Part shown: positions 52,620 through 61,733 of the stretch, piece by piece
Layout of the letters: every line of letters begins with the position of its first letter
Numbering within the stretch: position 1 is the stretch's first letter
Source of the DNA: Acidobacteriota bacterium
Lineage (GTDB): Bacteria > Acidobacteriota > Terriglobia > Terriglobales > Acidobacteriaceae
Reading direction: 5' to 3'
Assembly (NCBI GenBank): GCA_003225175.1
Contig: QIBA01000066.1
Span: 1-64,000 of the forward strand
DNA length: 64,000 nt
Program-made: the position numbers and the translations under genes
Notes under the pieces: generated by a model
The model's database searches: none
The model's input: the letters and a program-made list of their open reading frames with translations, nothing else
Told to the model about the DNA's origin: nothing

Positions 52620-54441
52620 TCGCGTGCGCGTCGATCTTATACTTCGCGAGCAACTCTTCGGCCTTGCCGCTGTGTGGTACCTCGCGAACTGCGAGACGGC
52701 AAACTCTTACGCCCTCCGGCCCAACCGCTTCGGCGACAGCATCGCCGATACCGCCAGCAGCGTAATGATCCTCAACGGTGATGATTGTGTTGTTCGTAGC
52801 AGCCGCTGCTTTTAGCAGCGTCGTAGTGTCGACAGGTCGCACGCTGAAGATATCGATCACCCGAATTGCGATTCCTTGTTTCTTCAACTGGTCGTATGCT
52901 TTGAGAGCCTCGGTAAGCGTGACGCCTCCGCCGACAAGAGTTACAACATCCTCATTGCTCTGGCGCAGCACTTTTGCTTTCCCAATTTCGAACTTCTCAT
53001 CATTTCTATAAATGACCGGTTGCTTCGGACGTCCGGCGCGGATGTACGCAATCCCATGATGGGAAGCAGCAAGATCGACCGCATACCACGCACTCACGGC
53101 ATCGCTGGGATAGAGCACAATCGAATCCGCCATGGCGCGGAAGAGACTTAAATCTTCCAAGCCCATCTGCGAGGAGCCGTCTTCACCGATCGATACACCA
53201 ACGTGGGTGCCGATGAACTTCGCGTTCAGGTGCGCGAGTCCCGCGAGACGAATGAAATCGGCGGCGCGAGTGAAGAAGCAGGCGAAGGTCGATGTGAATG
53301 CGATTTTGCCGGTGGCGGCGAAGCCCATGGTCACTCCAACCATGTTCTGTTCGGCGATGTACATCTCGAAGAAACGATTCGGCGCGACTTTCTGGAAGAA
53401 CTCGGTGTGCGTGGAGTTCTCGACGTCGCCGTCAGTACAAACAACGTTCTCATTCGTTTTGCCAATTTCCGCAAGCGCTAGACCCGCAGCTTCGCGTGTG
53501 GCGACCTCCTTACCAAATTCGTATTGCGGACTTGGAATGTGTTTGTACTGCCCGTACTGTTTCGCTCTCCCTGAGGGCTTGCTCGGGGTCGGCTTTGCAG
53601 CGTTCGTCTTCACAAACTGCTTTTCCAGTTCAGCAATCGCCTTTTCTGCTTCATCCTTCTTTAGCGCTTTGCCGTGCCAGCCATTCTTATCTTCGATGAA
53701 AGAAACACCTTTGCCCTTCAGCGTTCGCGCGAGAATGACAGTTGGTTTTTCTTTTGTCTGCTTGGCATTGTCAAACGCGCCGAGCAGCTCGCGGACGTTG
53801 TGTCCATCGATGACCAGCGCGTTCCATCCGAACGCCGACCAGCGCTGCTTGTAGACATCCATGTGATGCTCAAGCATCGTGGGCTGGCTCTGGCCGAGGC
53901 GATTCACATCAACGATGGCGCAGAGGTTGTCTACTTTGTGGTGGACAGCAACTTCAGCTGCTTCCCAAACTGAACCTTCGGCGTTCTCACCATCCCCTAA
54001 CAGGGCATACGAGCGGGAGTTTGAGGTATCCACGCGAGCATCGAGAGCCATACCAAGCGCCACGCAGATTCCCTGGCCTAGCGAGCCGGTCGGAACAGAG
54101 ACGAATTTCAGGACAGGCGTGGGATGTCCTTCGAGATCGGAGTCGATTCTGCGCAGAGTGAGCAAATGCTCGCGATTGATGTAGCCAAGCTCCGCCCAGG
54201 TGGAGTAGAGCACCGGCGCCGCGTGTCCTTTGGAGAGCACGAACTTGTCGTTGGCCGGATTCGCAGGATCTTTCGAGTCGAAGTTCATCACCGAGAAGAA
54301 GAGACACGCCATGATCTCGGCTGCGGACATGCAACTCGTCGGATGTCCGCTACTTGCCGCGGTGGTCGCGCGAATGGAATCGATTCTGAGCTGAGTGGCG
54401 ATATTGTGTAGCGAATCGAGCAGATCTTGTGAGTAAGGCAC
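52576..54441 (-). CDS. tkt: Transketolase
   Basis: A 621-residue thiamine diphosphate enzyme of the pentose phosphate pathway. It has the TPP region GDGENAEGSVWEAAEVAVHHKVDNLCAIVDVNRLGQS, the start SGHPTSCMSAAEIMACLFF and the pyrimidine domain (YIAEQNMVGVTMGFAATGK). It is shorter than the about 665-residue E. coli form and resembles the single-chain type common in this phylum and in animals. Ends convergent with the upstream membrane-protein gene. Start is ATG 54441. Confidence 0.93.
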   Translation of the reverse strand: MPYSQDLLDSLHNIATQLRIDSIRATTAASSGHPTSCMSAAEIMACLFFSVMNFDSKDPANPANDKFVLSKGHAAPVLYSTWAELGYINREHLLTLRRIDSDLEGHPTPVLKFVSVPTGSLGQGICVALGMALDARVDTSNSRSYALLGDGENAEGSVWEAAEVAVHHKVDNLCAIVDVNRLGQSQPTMLEHHMDVYKQRWSAFGWNALVIDGHNVRELLGAFDNAKQTKEKPTVILARTLKGKGVSFIEDKNGWHGKALKKDEAEKAIAELEKQFVKTNAAKPTPSKPSGRAKQYGQYKHIPSPQYEFGKEVATREAAGLALAEIGKTNENVVCTDGDVENSTHTEFFQKVAPNRFFEMYIAEQNMVGVTMGFAATGKIAFTSTFACFFTRAADFIRLAGLAHLNAKFIGTHVGVSIGEDGSSQMGLEDLSLFRAMADSIVLYPSDAVSAWYAVDLAASHHGIAYIRAGRPKQPVIYRNDEKFEIGKAKVLRQSNEDVVTLVGGGVTLTEALKAYDQLKKQGIAIRVIDIFSVRPVDTTTLLKAAAATNNTIITVEDHYAAGGIGDAVAEAVGPEGVRVCRLAVREVPHSGKAEELLAKYKIDAHAIIEQVHAVAPVAVR

Positions 54442-54522
54442 TGGGGGCTCCCGAAGAGAAGTGCGAAACCTTTCAGTCTATTTTTACCAAGCGTGTTGGT
54501 CAATGCGGATGAGACGAGCAGT

Positions 54523-54642
54523 CAGCCGTCAGCACTCAGCCAAGAAGCTCTGTTGAAGTTTTCTCTATCTCAACTAATCTGCCGAGACTCTAGTCGGTTT
54601 GCCGCACAGGTGAATCGACTGAATGCTGAGTGCTGACCGCTG
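54523..54642. repeat. Inverted-repeat element between transketolase and phosphatase genes
   Basis: CAGCCGTCAGCACTCAGC at 54523-54540 is the inverse of GCTGAGTGCTGACCGCTG at 54625-54642 with one difference. The arms are separated by 84 bases. Related TGCTGAGTGCTGA units recur near the right arm. It is a likely remnant of a dispersed element rather than a terminator. Confidence 0.5.
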
Positions 54643-54652
54643 AGTGCTCTTC

Positions 54653-55924
54653 TCAACGCGCAGAGATCAAGACAACCGTTGCATCATCGAATGCAGGTTG
54701 ACCAGCGCTGAAGGTGCGAATGTCGTCCAGGATCTCCTGCGTCGAGATTTTTGAGTTCTGCATTAGACATTCCAGGCGAGCAGTCCCGTACTCGCGCTGT
54801 TGCTCGTCGAGCGCTTCCGAAATTCCATCGCTGTAGAAAAGTAGCTTACCGCTGCCGCTCAGAGTCACAGTCGATTCGGAGAAGGTGGTTTCAGCGATCC
54901 CAAGAGGTAGTCCCGAATCGGTCTCAACCAGAGTCGTGCAAGTGCCACGAGCCAGCACCGGCCACGGGTGTCCAGCATTTGCAAACGTAAGAGTGCGCTG
55001 CGCAGGATCGAGGACGCCATAGATCATGGTCACGAACCTGCCTGCAGGAAAGTCGCGCAAGAGCTTGCGGTTCAGTCTCGTCAGCACTTCACCGGGACTC
55101 GCCGCGCTCTCTGCGATCGAGCGGAATATGCTGCGTGTTGCCGACATCAGCAATGCGGCGGCTATGCCTTTGCCTGAAACATCCGCGAGCACTAAGCCCC
55201 ATTTCCCATCAGGGAGCTCAACGTAATCGTACCAATCTCCGCCCACTGCGCCTGCCGGCAAGGTTGTGCCGGTGATGGCAAACTCGGGCAGCAGGATGGA
55301 GGAATTCGGCAGCAACTGCTGCTGAATCAGGCGGGCCTCTTCCGCCTCTTTACTCAGCCGCTCATTTACCTCGCGCTCGCGCTGGAACAGGCGCGCATTT
55401 TCGACTGCGATGGCAATGTGGTCGGCGAGAGCGCACAGTACCTTTAACTGTTCCGGCGCGAAGCCGTCAAGCTCAAGATGAACCGCGTGGAAGACGCCGA
55501 TCACACGATCGCCGATCTTCAACGGAATCGCGACTGCCGACTTTACATTGTCAGCGCACGGCAAATAGTACGGATCTCGGCTTACGTCAGGCGCATAGTG
55601 CATCTTGCCGCTGAAAGCGACGTGACCTACCATGCCCTGCTCGCCGATCTTTAGCGTATGCCCCTTCCCGTGGGTGGAGCAGCAGTGCATTGTCGCGGCC
55701 ACCATTTCGTTTCGCGTTTCATGCCGCAGGAAGATATCAACTTCCAGGCAGCCGAACGAGCAAGCAATCTCGTTGACGATGCTGTCTACCAGCAGTCCAA
55801 GGTCGAGAATCGATGTGATCTTTTTCGTCGCGGTCTGGAGCTTGAGAAGGTTCTCGATCAGCTCCTCCTGGCCAAGAGGTGCCGGAGGAAAGCGATGAAT
55901 CGACGTTCTCGGAGCGGTAGCCAT
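54653..55924 (-). CDS. GAF-PP2C (SpoIIE-like) serine phosphatase
   Basis: A 423-residue signalling protein. A GAF sensor domain (about 25-180: TATKKITSILDLGLLVDSIVNEIACSFG ... AVAIPLKIGDRVIGVFHAVH) is followed by a short helical linker and a PP2C-type SpoIIE phosphatase (about 215-420) with AGAVGGDWYDYVEL, GLVLADVSGKGIAAALLMSA, FANAGHP and FYSDGISEAL. These metal-dependent phosphatases often control sigma factor regulators (RsbU-type). The partner gene is not nearby. The start ATG 55924 is my choice; an upstream frame from 56047 adds about 41 poorly conserved residues. Confidence 0.88.
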   Translation of the reverse strand: MATAPRTSIHRFPPAPLGQEELIENLLKLQTATKKITSILDLGLLVDSIVNEIACSFGCLEVDIFLRHETRNEMVAATMHCCSTHGKGHTLKIGEQGMVGHVAFSGKMHYAPDVSRDPYYLPCADNVKSAVAIPLKIGDRVIGVFHAVHLELDGFAPEQLKVLCALADHIAIAVENARLFQREREVNERLSKEAEEARLIQQQLLPNSSILLPEFAITGTTLPAGAVGGDWYDYVELPDGKWGLVLADVSGKGIAAALLMSATRSIFRSIAESAASPGEVLTRLNRKLLRDFPAGRFVTMIYGVLDPAQRTLTFANAGHPWPVLARGTCTTLVETDSGLPLGIAETTFSESTVTLSGSGKLLFYSDGISEALDEQQREYGTARLECLMQNSKISTQEILDDIRTFSAGQPAFDDATVVLISAR

Positions 55925-56078
55925 GGTGGACACTCTGGAGGCACCTCGCGATAGCGCAGGGGACGGGTAACCGCTTGTGTTGATGCTCTGGGACTTAAAA
56001 TGATGCTTTTTGTTGCACCCTGGGGGCAGTTCATGCGGGGCGAGCAACGGATGCGTGCAACTTCAAAAACTCCCAGGA

Positions 56079-56128
56079 GATCCCTCCAGATCCCATGAGA
56101 TCCCTAGGGATATCCCTGCCTGATCCCT
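56079..56128. repeat. Helically phased GATCCC array in a 630-base gene-free spacer
   Basis: Five [G/T]ATCCC[T/A] units start at 56079, 56089, 56099, 56111 and 56122, i.e. 10, 10, 12 and 11 bases apart, so they face one side of the helix. They lie 150-200 bases upstream of the phosphatase start. The spacer 55925-56505 otherwise shows no credible gene. This could be a protein-binding array or a decayed simple repeat. Confidence 0.45.
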
Positions 56129-56505
56129 AGGCATCGAGCAGAAATGCCTTGAGACTTGGCGGGGATTTGCAAAGACCATGGCATCGATCGCTTAGGAAGA
56201 GCAATCGGAGAAACCACTCGGATCCCTTCTGATTTACCTTTTCGCTCTCGGCGCGTATTTTCCGCAATGCTTCCAGCTCTCATCGGACAACTCCAGTTCC
56301 ATTTTGATACAACGCATGACTTTCAGTGATACCGCATTGGGGATGAAGAAATCAATGTTCATCCGTTGCTCTACGATTTTTTCGACGCAGGCGAATCAGA
56401 CACTTGCGAGCATTGGAAAAAATATTTTCGCAATCCGTTGCTCTATGAGAATCCACAGGTTCGGTTTCGGGAAGAGCAGCGAGTTCAGCCGTCATTGAAG
56501 AAAGC

Positions 56506-56537
56506 AAAAGGGCGACCCATTTGGGTCGCCCTTTTTT
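56506..56537. terminator. Rho-independent terminator, bidirectional
   Basis: The stem AAAAGGGCGACCC / GGGTCGCCCTTTT with loop ATTT is flanked by T on the right and A on the left. It ends the minus-strand gene at 56556-57233, whose stop codon is 19 bases away. Confidence 0.85.
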
Positions 56538-56555
56538 CATCGCCTGCAAAATTGC

Positions 56556-57233
56556 TTATCCGCGTGGCAGGAAGATATCCCGATCGAGTCGCAGGTCGAG
56601 TGCCTGTCCCTTGTTCAGTCGGATGTTGCGCCCGGTTAGCAGGCCGACTCCGGCGCCGAGTCCGCCGCCGGCGGCCGCGCCGATGGCTGCGCCTTTACCG
56701 CCACCTGCCGCCACGCCAGCGATTGCGCCGATCGCAGCTCCTGCCGCGGCTGATTCAATTTCGCGCCGGCTGTCCACCTTGGCGTGCTTAATCTCGCCTT
56801 CCGGTCCAGTCTCTGATTGGACGCCATGCTCGCCGGGAACCCCGGCAACGGTGGCAGCGAGGGGAACCCAGCCATGCTTAGTCTTAATTTCGTCAAAGCT
56901 GAGCAGCAGGCGCGAATGCAACCCGCTCTCCACGTCGCTCACGTGGCCTTTGACTTCTGAACCCATGGGGATCCTCGTCCCGTCGGGAGCAACCAGATCC
57001 TGCGCCAGCTTAGCTTTGAATTTTTTGCCGGGCGAGTCTTTGGCGGTGTCGAGAGTGTCCTTCAGTTGGATTTCAAACTGCGTGTCTGCGGGGATCACAT
57101 TCGGTGCGCTTGGCCCCTGGTTGCGCTGATTGAGCACCGGTCCCTGGCTCATGTCAATCTGTCCCAATGCTCCTAGCGCTGGCGATATGCTCATCCCCAG
57201 TGCAATGGTTGCGGTAGCCCATAGCTTCTTCAT
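56556..57233 (-). CDS. Exported glycine-zipper protein, paralogue of 14554-15288
   Basis: A 225-residue product with a signal peptide (MKKLWATATIALGMSISPALG), a beta-rich part (APNVIPADTQFEIQLKDTLDTA, then AKLAQDLVAPDGTRIPMGSEVKGHVSDV), and a glycine/alanine-rich stretch (AAAGAAIGAIAGVAAGGGKGAA, then AAGGGLGAGVGLLTG) followed by a short beta end. The layout matches the protein at 14554-15288, suggesting a family of envelope proteins. Function is unknown. It is followed by a strong terminator. Confidence 0.65.
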   Translation of the reverse strand: MKKLWATATIALGMSISPALGALGQIDMSQGPVLNQRNQGPSAPNVIPADTQFEIQLKDTLDTAKDSPGKKFKAKLAQDLVAPDGTRIPMGSEVKGHVSDVESGLHSRLLLSFDEIKTKHGWVPLAATVAGVPGEHGVQSETGPEGEIKHAKVDSRREIESAAAGAAIGAIAGVAAGGGKGAAIGAAAGGGLGAGVGLLTGRNIRLNKGQALDLRLDRDIFLPRG

Positions 57234-57509
57234 GCAGTTCTCCTCTACTACTCCGACGAAATACGCGCTCGGTTAGACGAACGATTAAACCCCAGCGTGG
57301 CCAGAAAGTAGTGTTTGAATAGGCGAAACGGTGGCCTTTTATTTCGAACCATTTATCGAACCATTGGCTGTCTGCCAGTAACCATTCACTCGCGTTCGTA
57401 ACCCATCCAGCTACTTTCCTCTCGCCTTTACGGGAACGCCTGCATCATATTCTGCAGCAGAGCTGCTTCAGGGTGATGGCAGCGGGGAGTGGGGGTCATG
57501 ACCGGGGGA

Positions 57510-57743
57510 ATGGACAAGAACAGGCAACTTACATATGGCCTCGGTGGCCTGGGAGTGCTTCTGGGTGGGTTAGGAGTATTTCTCGTCACGGAAAAGGGTC
57601 GCGAGATTGTGGGCAGTTTGAGCCGCCATCTGGAACGCGCGCCAGAGAGCATCGAACAGATCGCGACCGCAACCCAGGCTGAGCTGGATCGAATTCAACA
57701 AACACTCAATCAGATCGCTGAGCGCTTAGAAGCGATGGGCTAA
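57510..57743 (+). CDS. Small membrane-anchored protein of unknown function
   Basis: A 77-residue protein with one hydrophobic segment (YGLGGLGVLLGGLGVFLVT) and a helical amphipathic C terminus (ERAPESIEQIATATQAELDRIQQTLNQIAERLEAMG), which is likely a coiled coil. The shape (an N-terminal anchor and a soluble helix) fits a small scaffold or stress-type protein such as YtxH-like proteins. The ATG at 57510 follows GGGGGA; an upstream GTG at 57489 adds seven residues. The neighbours give no functional clue. Confidence 0.6.
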   Translation: MDKNRQLTYGLGGLGVLLGGLGVFLVTEKGREIVGSLSRHLERAPESIEQIATATQAELDRIQQTLNQIAERLEAMG

Positions 57744-57790
57744 CTTCAAAGCCTTTCAACACCGGAGCACGGAGAAGACCCTCCCTTCTT

Positions 57791-57981
57791 GTCATTCCGA
57801 GCCGCGCGGCTGTTGGCGGTAAGGAATCCCCAGAGACCTTGATATGCTTCATTTGATCTAGAATCACAGCGCTTTTCCCTCAACAGAAACTTATCCTCGA
57901 AAAAACCCATCGTAATTTTTCAGCCCAGTAGCAGTCTGTAGCGATTCCTCATCGCCAAAAACCGGCGCTTCGGAATGACAA
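57791..57981. repeat. MITE-like element with TTGTCATTCCGA terminal inverted repeats
   Basis: The left end reads TTGTCATTCCGAGCCGCGC and continues through GGAATCC; the right end (57943-57981) is its imperfect inverse, finishing CGGAATGACAA. Blocks TTGGCG, AGGAATC and CATTCCGA are matched between arms about 40 bases long. The inside has no gene. It occupies most of the space between the small protein and the HAD gene. Confidence 0.6.
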
Positions 57982-58013
57982 TGGGGCAGAAAGATGTTTA
58001 ATAGTCTCTCGAT

Positions 58014-58688
58014 ATGTTGACCTGCAGTGCGGTGCTGTTCGATTTGGATGGTGTTCTGGTTGATTCCACGCCGGCAGTCGAGCGGGTCTGGCGGGGCTGG
58101 GCTGACGAGCATGGGCTCGATCCTGATTTTGTTATGCAGTGGGCGCACGGCCGCCGCTCTATTGAAACGATTCTTCGTGTTGCTCCGTCGCTGGATGCTC
58201 CTAACGAAAATCTCAAGGTAGAACGTCGTGAAATCGAAGACCTCGAAGGTGTGCGCGCGATTGACGGCGCAGCCGAATTACTCGCAGCAATGCCGCCGGG
58301 CCACTGGACGGTCGTGACTTCAGCTACCCGCGAGTTGGCTGAGGCACGCATGCACTACGTAAATCTTCCGCTTCCAAAAGAGGCAATCACCGCAGAGCTG
58401 GTCGAACGCGGGAAACCTCATCCTGAACCATACTTGAAGGGGGCAGCACTACTCGGATTTCCTGCGAACGAATGTCTGGTGATCGAAGACACCGCCGCGG
58501 GCATCGCATCGGCAAAAACCGCCGGTATGCAGGTGATTGGCTTGACCACGACCTACCCCGCTCATGAATTGCGAGAGGCCGATGTGATCGTTCGCAGCTG
58601 CGCAGACATTCACGTCGAAGTTCGGGCAGGGGACGAAGACAGCCTCAAGCTCCAGTTCTATTTCGAATACTCACCTGCGGAAATCTAG
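58014..58688 (+). CDS. HAD-superfamily sugar phosphatase/phosphoglucomutase-like protein
   Basis: A 224-residue HAD hydrolase of subfamily IA. The nucleophile is Asp10 in LFDLDGVLVDST; motif II is VVTSATRELAEARM, motif III the lysine in ELVERGKPHPEPYLKGAALLG, and motif IV the acidic pair in VIEDTAAGIASAKTAGM. It is most like the 2-deoxyglucose-6-phosphatase or beta-phosphoglucomutase branch; substrate unknown. The ATG at 58014 follows a MITE-like element by 32 bases, so its promoter probably lies in or after it. Confidence 0.88.
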   Translation: MLTCSAVLFDLDGVLVDSTPAVERVWRGWADEHGLDPDFVMQWAHGRRSIETILRVAPSLDAPNENLKVERREIEDLEGVRAIDGAAELLAAMPPGHWTVVTSATRELAEARMHYVNLPLPKEAITAELVERGKPHPEPYLKGAALLGFPANECLVIEDTAAGIASAKTAGMQVIGLTTTYPAHELREADVIVRSCADIHVEVRAGDEDSLKLQFYFEYSPAEI

Positions 58689-58697
58689 GCCGCTTTC

Positions 58698-58741
58698 TCG
58701 GACGATTCCGGCATAGAATTCGGACAATTCCGGCTTAGAAT
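58698..58741. repeat. Two 22-bp direct repeats upstream of the E1 gene
   Basis: Units at 58698-58719 and 58720-58741 are identical except for two bases (GACGATT/GACAATT and GCATAG/GCTTAG). Twenty-two bases is two helical turns. The block lies 45-88 bases upstream of the start codon of the E1 dehydrogenase gene, and the second unit is followed by a short stem GTGCT / AGCAC and an AAGGAG ribosome site. Confidence 0.55.
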
Positions 58742-58785
58742 AAAGAGTGCTCCTCTAGCACACTCATTTCCTCCAAGGAGTCAGC

Positions 58786-60972
58786 ATGGCCCTGAGCCGG
58801 ACGGAGCATAAGAAGACTGCGGTTGCCGAACGACCCCAAGAAAAGAATTATCAAGGGCTCACTCCAGAACAATTAATCCAGATGTACCGGCTGATGTTCA
58901 TGTCGCGCCGGTTGGACGACCGCGAGATTTTGCTCAAGCGGCAACAGAAAATCTTCTTCCAAATCTCAGGCGCCGGACATGAGGCTCTGCTGGTTGCTGC
59001 GGCGATGGTCCTCAAGCCGGGATATGACTGGTTCTATCCCTATTATCGTGACCGCGGGCTCGTGCTTGCTCTCGGTGTGACTCCGGAAGAACAATTGCTG
59101 CAGGCTGTCGGGGCCGCTGACGATCCGGCATCGGGCGGACGCCAGATGCCGTCGCACTGGGGACACAAGAAATTCAACATTGTCACACAGTCGTCGCCGA
59201 CCGGAACTCAGCTTCTGCAGGCGGTCGGATGCGCCGAAGCTGGACGATATTTCGCGCAGAATCCTAAAGCCGCCGACCGTCATGATCCGAAAGACTACTC
59301 CGGCTACAAGGACGTCGTATTCCATGGCGACGAAGTTGTGTACGTTTCCTGTGGCGATGGCACGACGAGTCAGGGCGAATTCTGGGAGGCAATAAACGGC
59401 GCCTCTAATATAAGGCTGCCCGTGCTCTTTCTCGTCGAGGACAACGAGTATGCGATCTCTGTTCCGGTTGAGGTGAACACTGCCGGCGGAAATATCTCGA
59501 AACTGGTTGCGAATTTCCCAAATTTCTATTTTGCCGAGTGTGATGGCACCGATCCCGTGGCGTCTTATGCAGTATTGCGTAAAGCGGTCGAACATTGCCG
59601 CTCCGGCAAGGGCCCGGCGTTTGTTCATGGGCATGTGATACGTCCGTATTCTCATTCGCTTTCGGACGACGAAAGACTTTACCGTCCGGAATCGGAGCGC
59701 TCACGCGATGCGCAGCGTGATCCCATTACGCGCATGCAACTGTTCCTGATTCGGGAGAATATTCTCGATGAGGCGGAGATCAATCGCCTGGAGAAGGAGG
59801 TTGATGAAGAAGTCCACCGGGCCACAGATCGGGTGCTGGCTGCGCGGCTTCCGGAAGCGGGGTCGATTACCCGGTTCGTTTATTCGGCCAACATCGATCC
59901 AGCGTCTTCCTCCTTTGCGACGGAACCGAGCCGCAATGGAGCTGACAAAACCATGGCCGATCTCATCAATGCGTGCCTTCGCGATGAGATGAAGCGCGAC
60001 TGCCGCATTGTGATGTTCGGCGAAGACATTGCCGATTGCAGCCGCGAACAATATTTGTCCGAAAAGCTTGTGAAAGGGAAGGGCGGAGTATTCAAACTCA
60101 CGTCAGGTCTTCAGTGCGATTTTGGCTCACAGCGCGTGTACAACTCGCCGCTCGCTGAGGCCACCATCGTTGGACGCGCGATCGGAGTTGCGACGCGAGG
60201 AATGAAACCTGTCGTCGAAGTTCAGTTCTTCGATTACATTTGGCCGGCATTCCATCAGCTGCGAAACGAGTTGCCGGTGATTCGATGGAGATCGAATGGA
60301 AACTTCTCCTGTCCCGCGGTGATTCGAGTTGCCGTCGGCGGATACCTGACTGGAGGCGCAATCTACCACTCTCAATGCGGAGAGAGCTTGTTCACGCACA
60401 CTCCGGGAATGCGCGTGGTGTTTCCCTCTAACGCTCTCGATGCCAACGGGCTGCTGCGCACCGCAATACGCTGCGACGATCCCGTGCTATTCCTCGAACA
60501 CAAACGTTTGTATCGCGAGACTTACGGCCGCGCTCCGTACCCAGGCCCTGACTACATGATTCCCTTCGGCAAGGCGCGCATCGTCCGCGAGGGTGTGGAC
60601 ATGACGCTGGTCACGTATGGCGCGACAGTGCCGCGTGCTCTGCAGGCGGCGCAACGCATCGCGCGCGAGCACGACATCAGCGTGGAATTGATCGATTTGC
60701 GTACCCTCAACCCATATGACTGGGAGGCGATCGCCAACTCGGTGCGGAAGACAAATCGTGTGATCGTCGCGCATGAAGACACGCTGAGCTGGGGCTACGG
60801 TGCTGAGATTGCCGCGCGTATTGCCAGTGAGCTCTTTGAGCATCTGGATGCCCCAGTGCGCCGCGTTGCTGCGATGGACACGTTTGTTGCCTATCAGCCG
60901 CTGCTCGAAGACGAGATTCTGCCGCAAGCCGACGACTTCTACAAAGCAATGCAGGAACTGGGAGAGTACTAG
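58786..60972 (+). CDS. Fused E1 alpha/beta of a 2-oxoacid dehydrogenase complex
   Basis: A 728-residue protein combining both halves of an E1 thiamine diphosphate enzyme of the pyruvate or branched-chain 2-oxoacid dehydrogenase type. The alpha part (about 25-365) has the TPP motif ([19 protein letters not shown]) and the phosphoserine-like [10 protein letters not shown] loop; the beta part (about 385-725) has [29 protein letters not shown] and [15 protein letters not shown]. Fusion holds the subunits at 1:1. Which acid it uses is not clear. E2 and E3 genes are not next to it. An AAGGAG precedes the ATG at 58786. Confidence 0.92.
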   Translation: MALSRTEHKKTAVAERPQEKNYQGLTPEQLIQMYRLMFMSRRLDDREILLKRQQKIFFQISGAGHEALLVAAAMVLKPGYDWFYPYYRDRGLVLALGVTPEEQLLQAVGAADDPASGGRQMPSHWGHKKFNIVTQSSPTGTQLLQAVGCAEAGRYFAQNPKAADRHDPKDYSGYKDVVFHGDEVVYVSCGDGTTSQGEFWEAINGASNIRLPVLFLVEDNEYAISVPVEVNTAGGNISKLVANFPNFYFAECDGTDPVASYAVLRKAVEHCRSGKGPAFVHGHVIRPYSHSLSDDERLYRPESERSRDAQRDPITRMQLFLIRENILDEAEINRLEKEVDEEVHRATDRVLAARLPEAGSITRFVYSANIDPASSSFATEPSRNGADKTMADLINACLRDEMKRDCRIVMFGEDIADCSREQYLSEKLVKGKGGVFKLTSGLQCDFGSQRVYNSPLAEATIVGRAIGVATRGMKPVVEVQFFDYIWPAFHQLRNELPVIRWRSNGNFSCPAVIRVAVGGYLTGGAIYHSQCGESLFTHTPGMRVVFPSNALDANGLLRTAIRCDDPVLFLEHKRLYRETYGRAPYPGPDYMIPFGKARIVREGVDMTLVTYGATVPRALQAAQRIAREHDISVELIDLRTLNPYDWEAIANSVRKTNRVIVAHEDTLSWGYGAEIAARIASELFEHLDAPVRRVAAMDTFVAYQPLLEDEILPQADDFYKAMQELGEY

Positions 60973-60976
60973 CCCT

Positions 60977-61050
60977 TTTCCCACGGAGACACAGAGTCAC
61001 GGAGAAAGCAAGAGCTAACCACAAAGGATACTAAGGAACACCAAGGATCA
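60977..61050. repeat. Degenerate purine-rich repeat spacer
   Basis: CCACGGAGACACAGAGTCACGGAGAAAGC and ACCACAAAGGATACTAAGGAACACCAAGG-like units recur here with a few changes. They resemble short intergenic repeats frequent in environmental bacterial genomes and a part recurs at 57765. No coding or RNA function is seen. Confidence 0.4.
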
Positions 61051-61103
61051 AGCCGACCGAATCCGTCGTGATTTCTCCGGTTTCTGTAGGATCCGATAAC
61101 GCC

Positions 61104-61727
61104 ATGGCATTCTCTGGAATTTTCTCCGGCGACGAACGCAAGCGCAAAGAGCAGGAGATGCGCAGTGAAGGACGTCTTCCTCCCGGCCAGTCACTCACGC
61201 TGAAGTGGCCGGTCCTGCACTATGGATCGGTTCCGCGATTCAACGAATCAAAATGGGATTTCCGCGTTGCAGGAATCGTCGAGCATCCGCTGCACCTCAC
61301 CTGGAAAGAATTCACTCAACTGCCGCGCGTGGACCGAACGAGCGACTTTCACTGCGTGACGCGCTGGAGCCGATTCGACAACCGCTGGACCGGGGTTGCC
61401 ATGCGCGAGATCCTCTCTCGCGCTAAGCCGAAGCCGGAAGCCAAATACGTGCTCATACATGCGGAGCAGGGATATACCGCAAATGTTCCTTTAGCTGACC
61501 TCGATCGCGATGACGTTTTGCTCGCGACCCATCACGATGGCGAGCCTCTCACGCCAGATCACGGATACCCCTTGCGGCTCATCGTGCCGCATCTCTACGC
61601 GTGGAAGTCAGTGAAGTGGGTGCGCGGGTTTGACTTTCTGAGCGAGGATCAAGCGGGATTTTGGGAACAGAACGGTTATCACATGCGTGGGGATCCGTTC
61701 ACAGAGCAACGGTTCGATACGGACTAG
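61104..61727 (+). CDS. Molybdopterin-dependent oxidoreductase, sulfite oxidase-like
   Basis: A 207-residue protein with a sulfite oxidase-type molybdopterin domain and no export signal or haem part. The metal-ligating cysteine is in TSDFHCVTRWSRF; LHLTWKEFTQLPRV precedes it, and HYPLRL-type text near PDHGYPLRLIVPHLYAWKSVKWV closes the site. It resembles the YuiH type of small soluble relatives, whose substrate is unknown. The ATG at 61104 is my start; a longer frame runs to 61068. The next gene starts seven bases after its stop. Confidence 0.85.
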   Translation: MAFSGIFSGDERKRKEQEMRSEGRLPPGQSLTLKWPVLHYGSVPRFNESKWDFRVAGIVEHPLHLTWKEFTQLPRVDRTSDFHCVTRWSRFDNRWTGVAMREILSRAKPKPEAKYVLIHAEQGYTANVPLADLDRDDVLLATHHDGEPLTPDHGYPLRLIVPHLYAWKSVKWVRGFDFLSEDQAGFWEQNGYHMRGDPFTEQRFDTD

Positions 61728-61733
61728 CGCTCC

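Noticed and set aside
56304-56791. Several short open frames in both directions between the phosphatase and the glycine-zipper gene
   Set aside because: They overlap the terminator or the glycine-zipper coding region and have no plausible start sites or domains.
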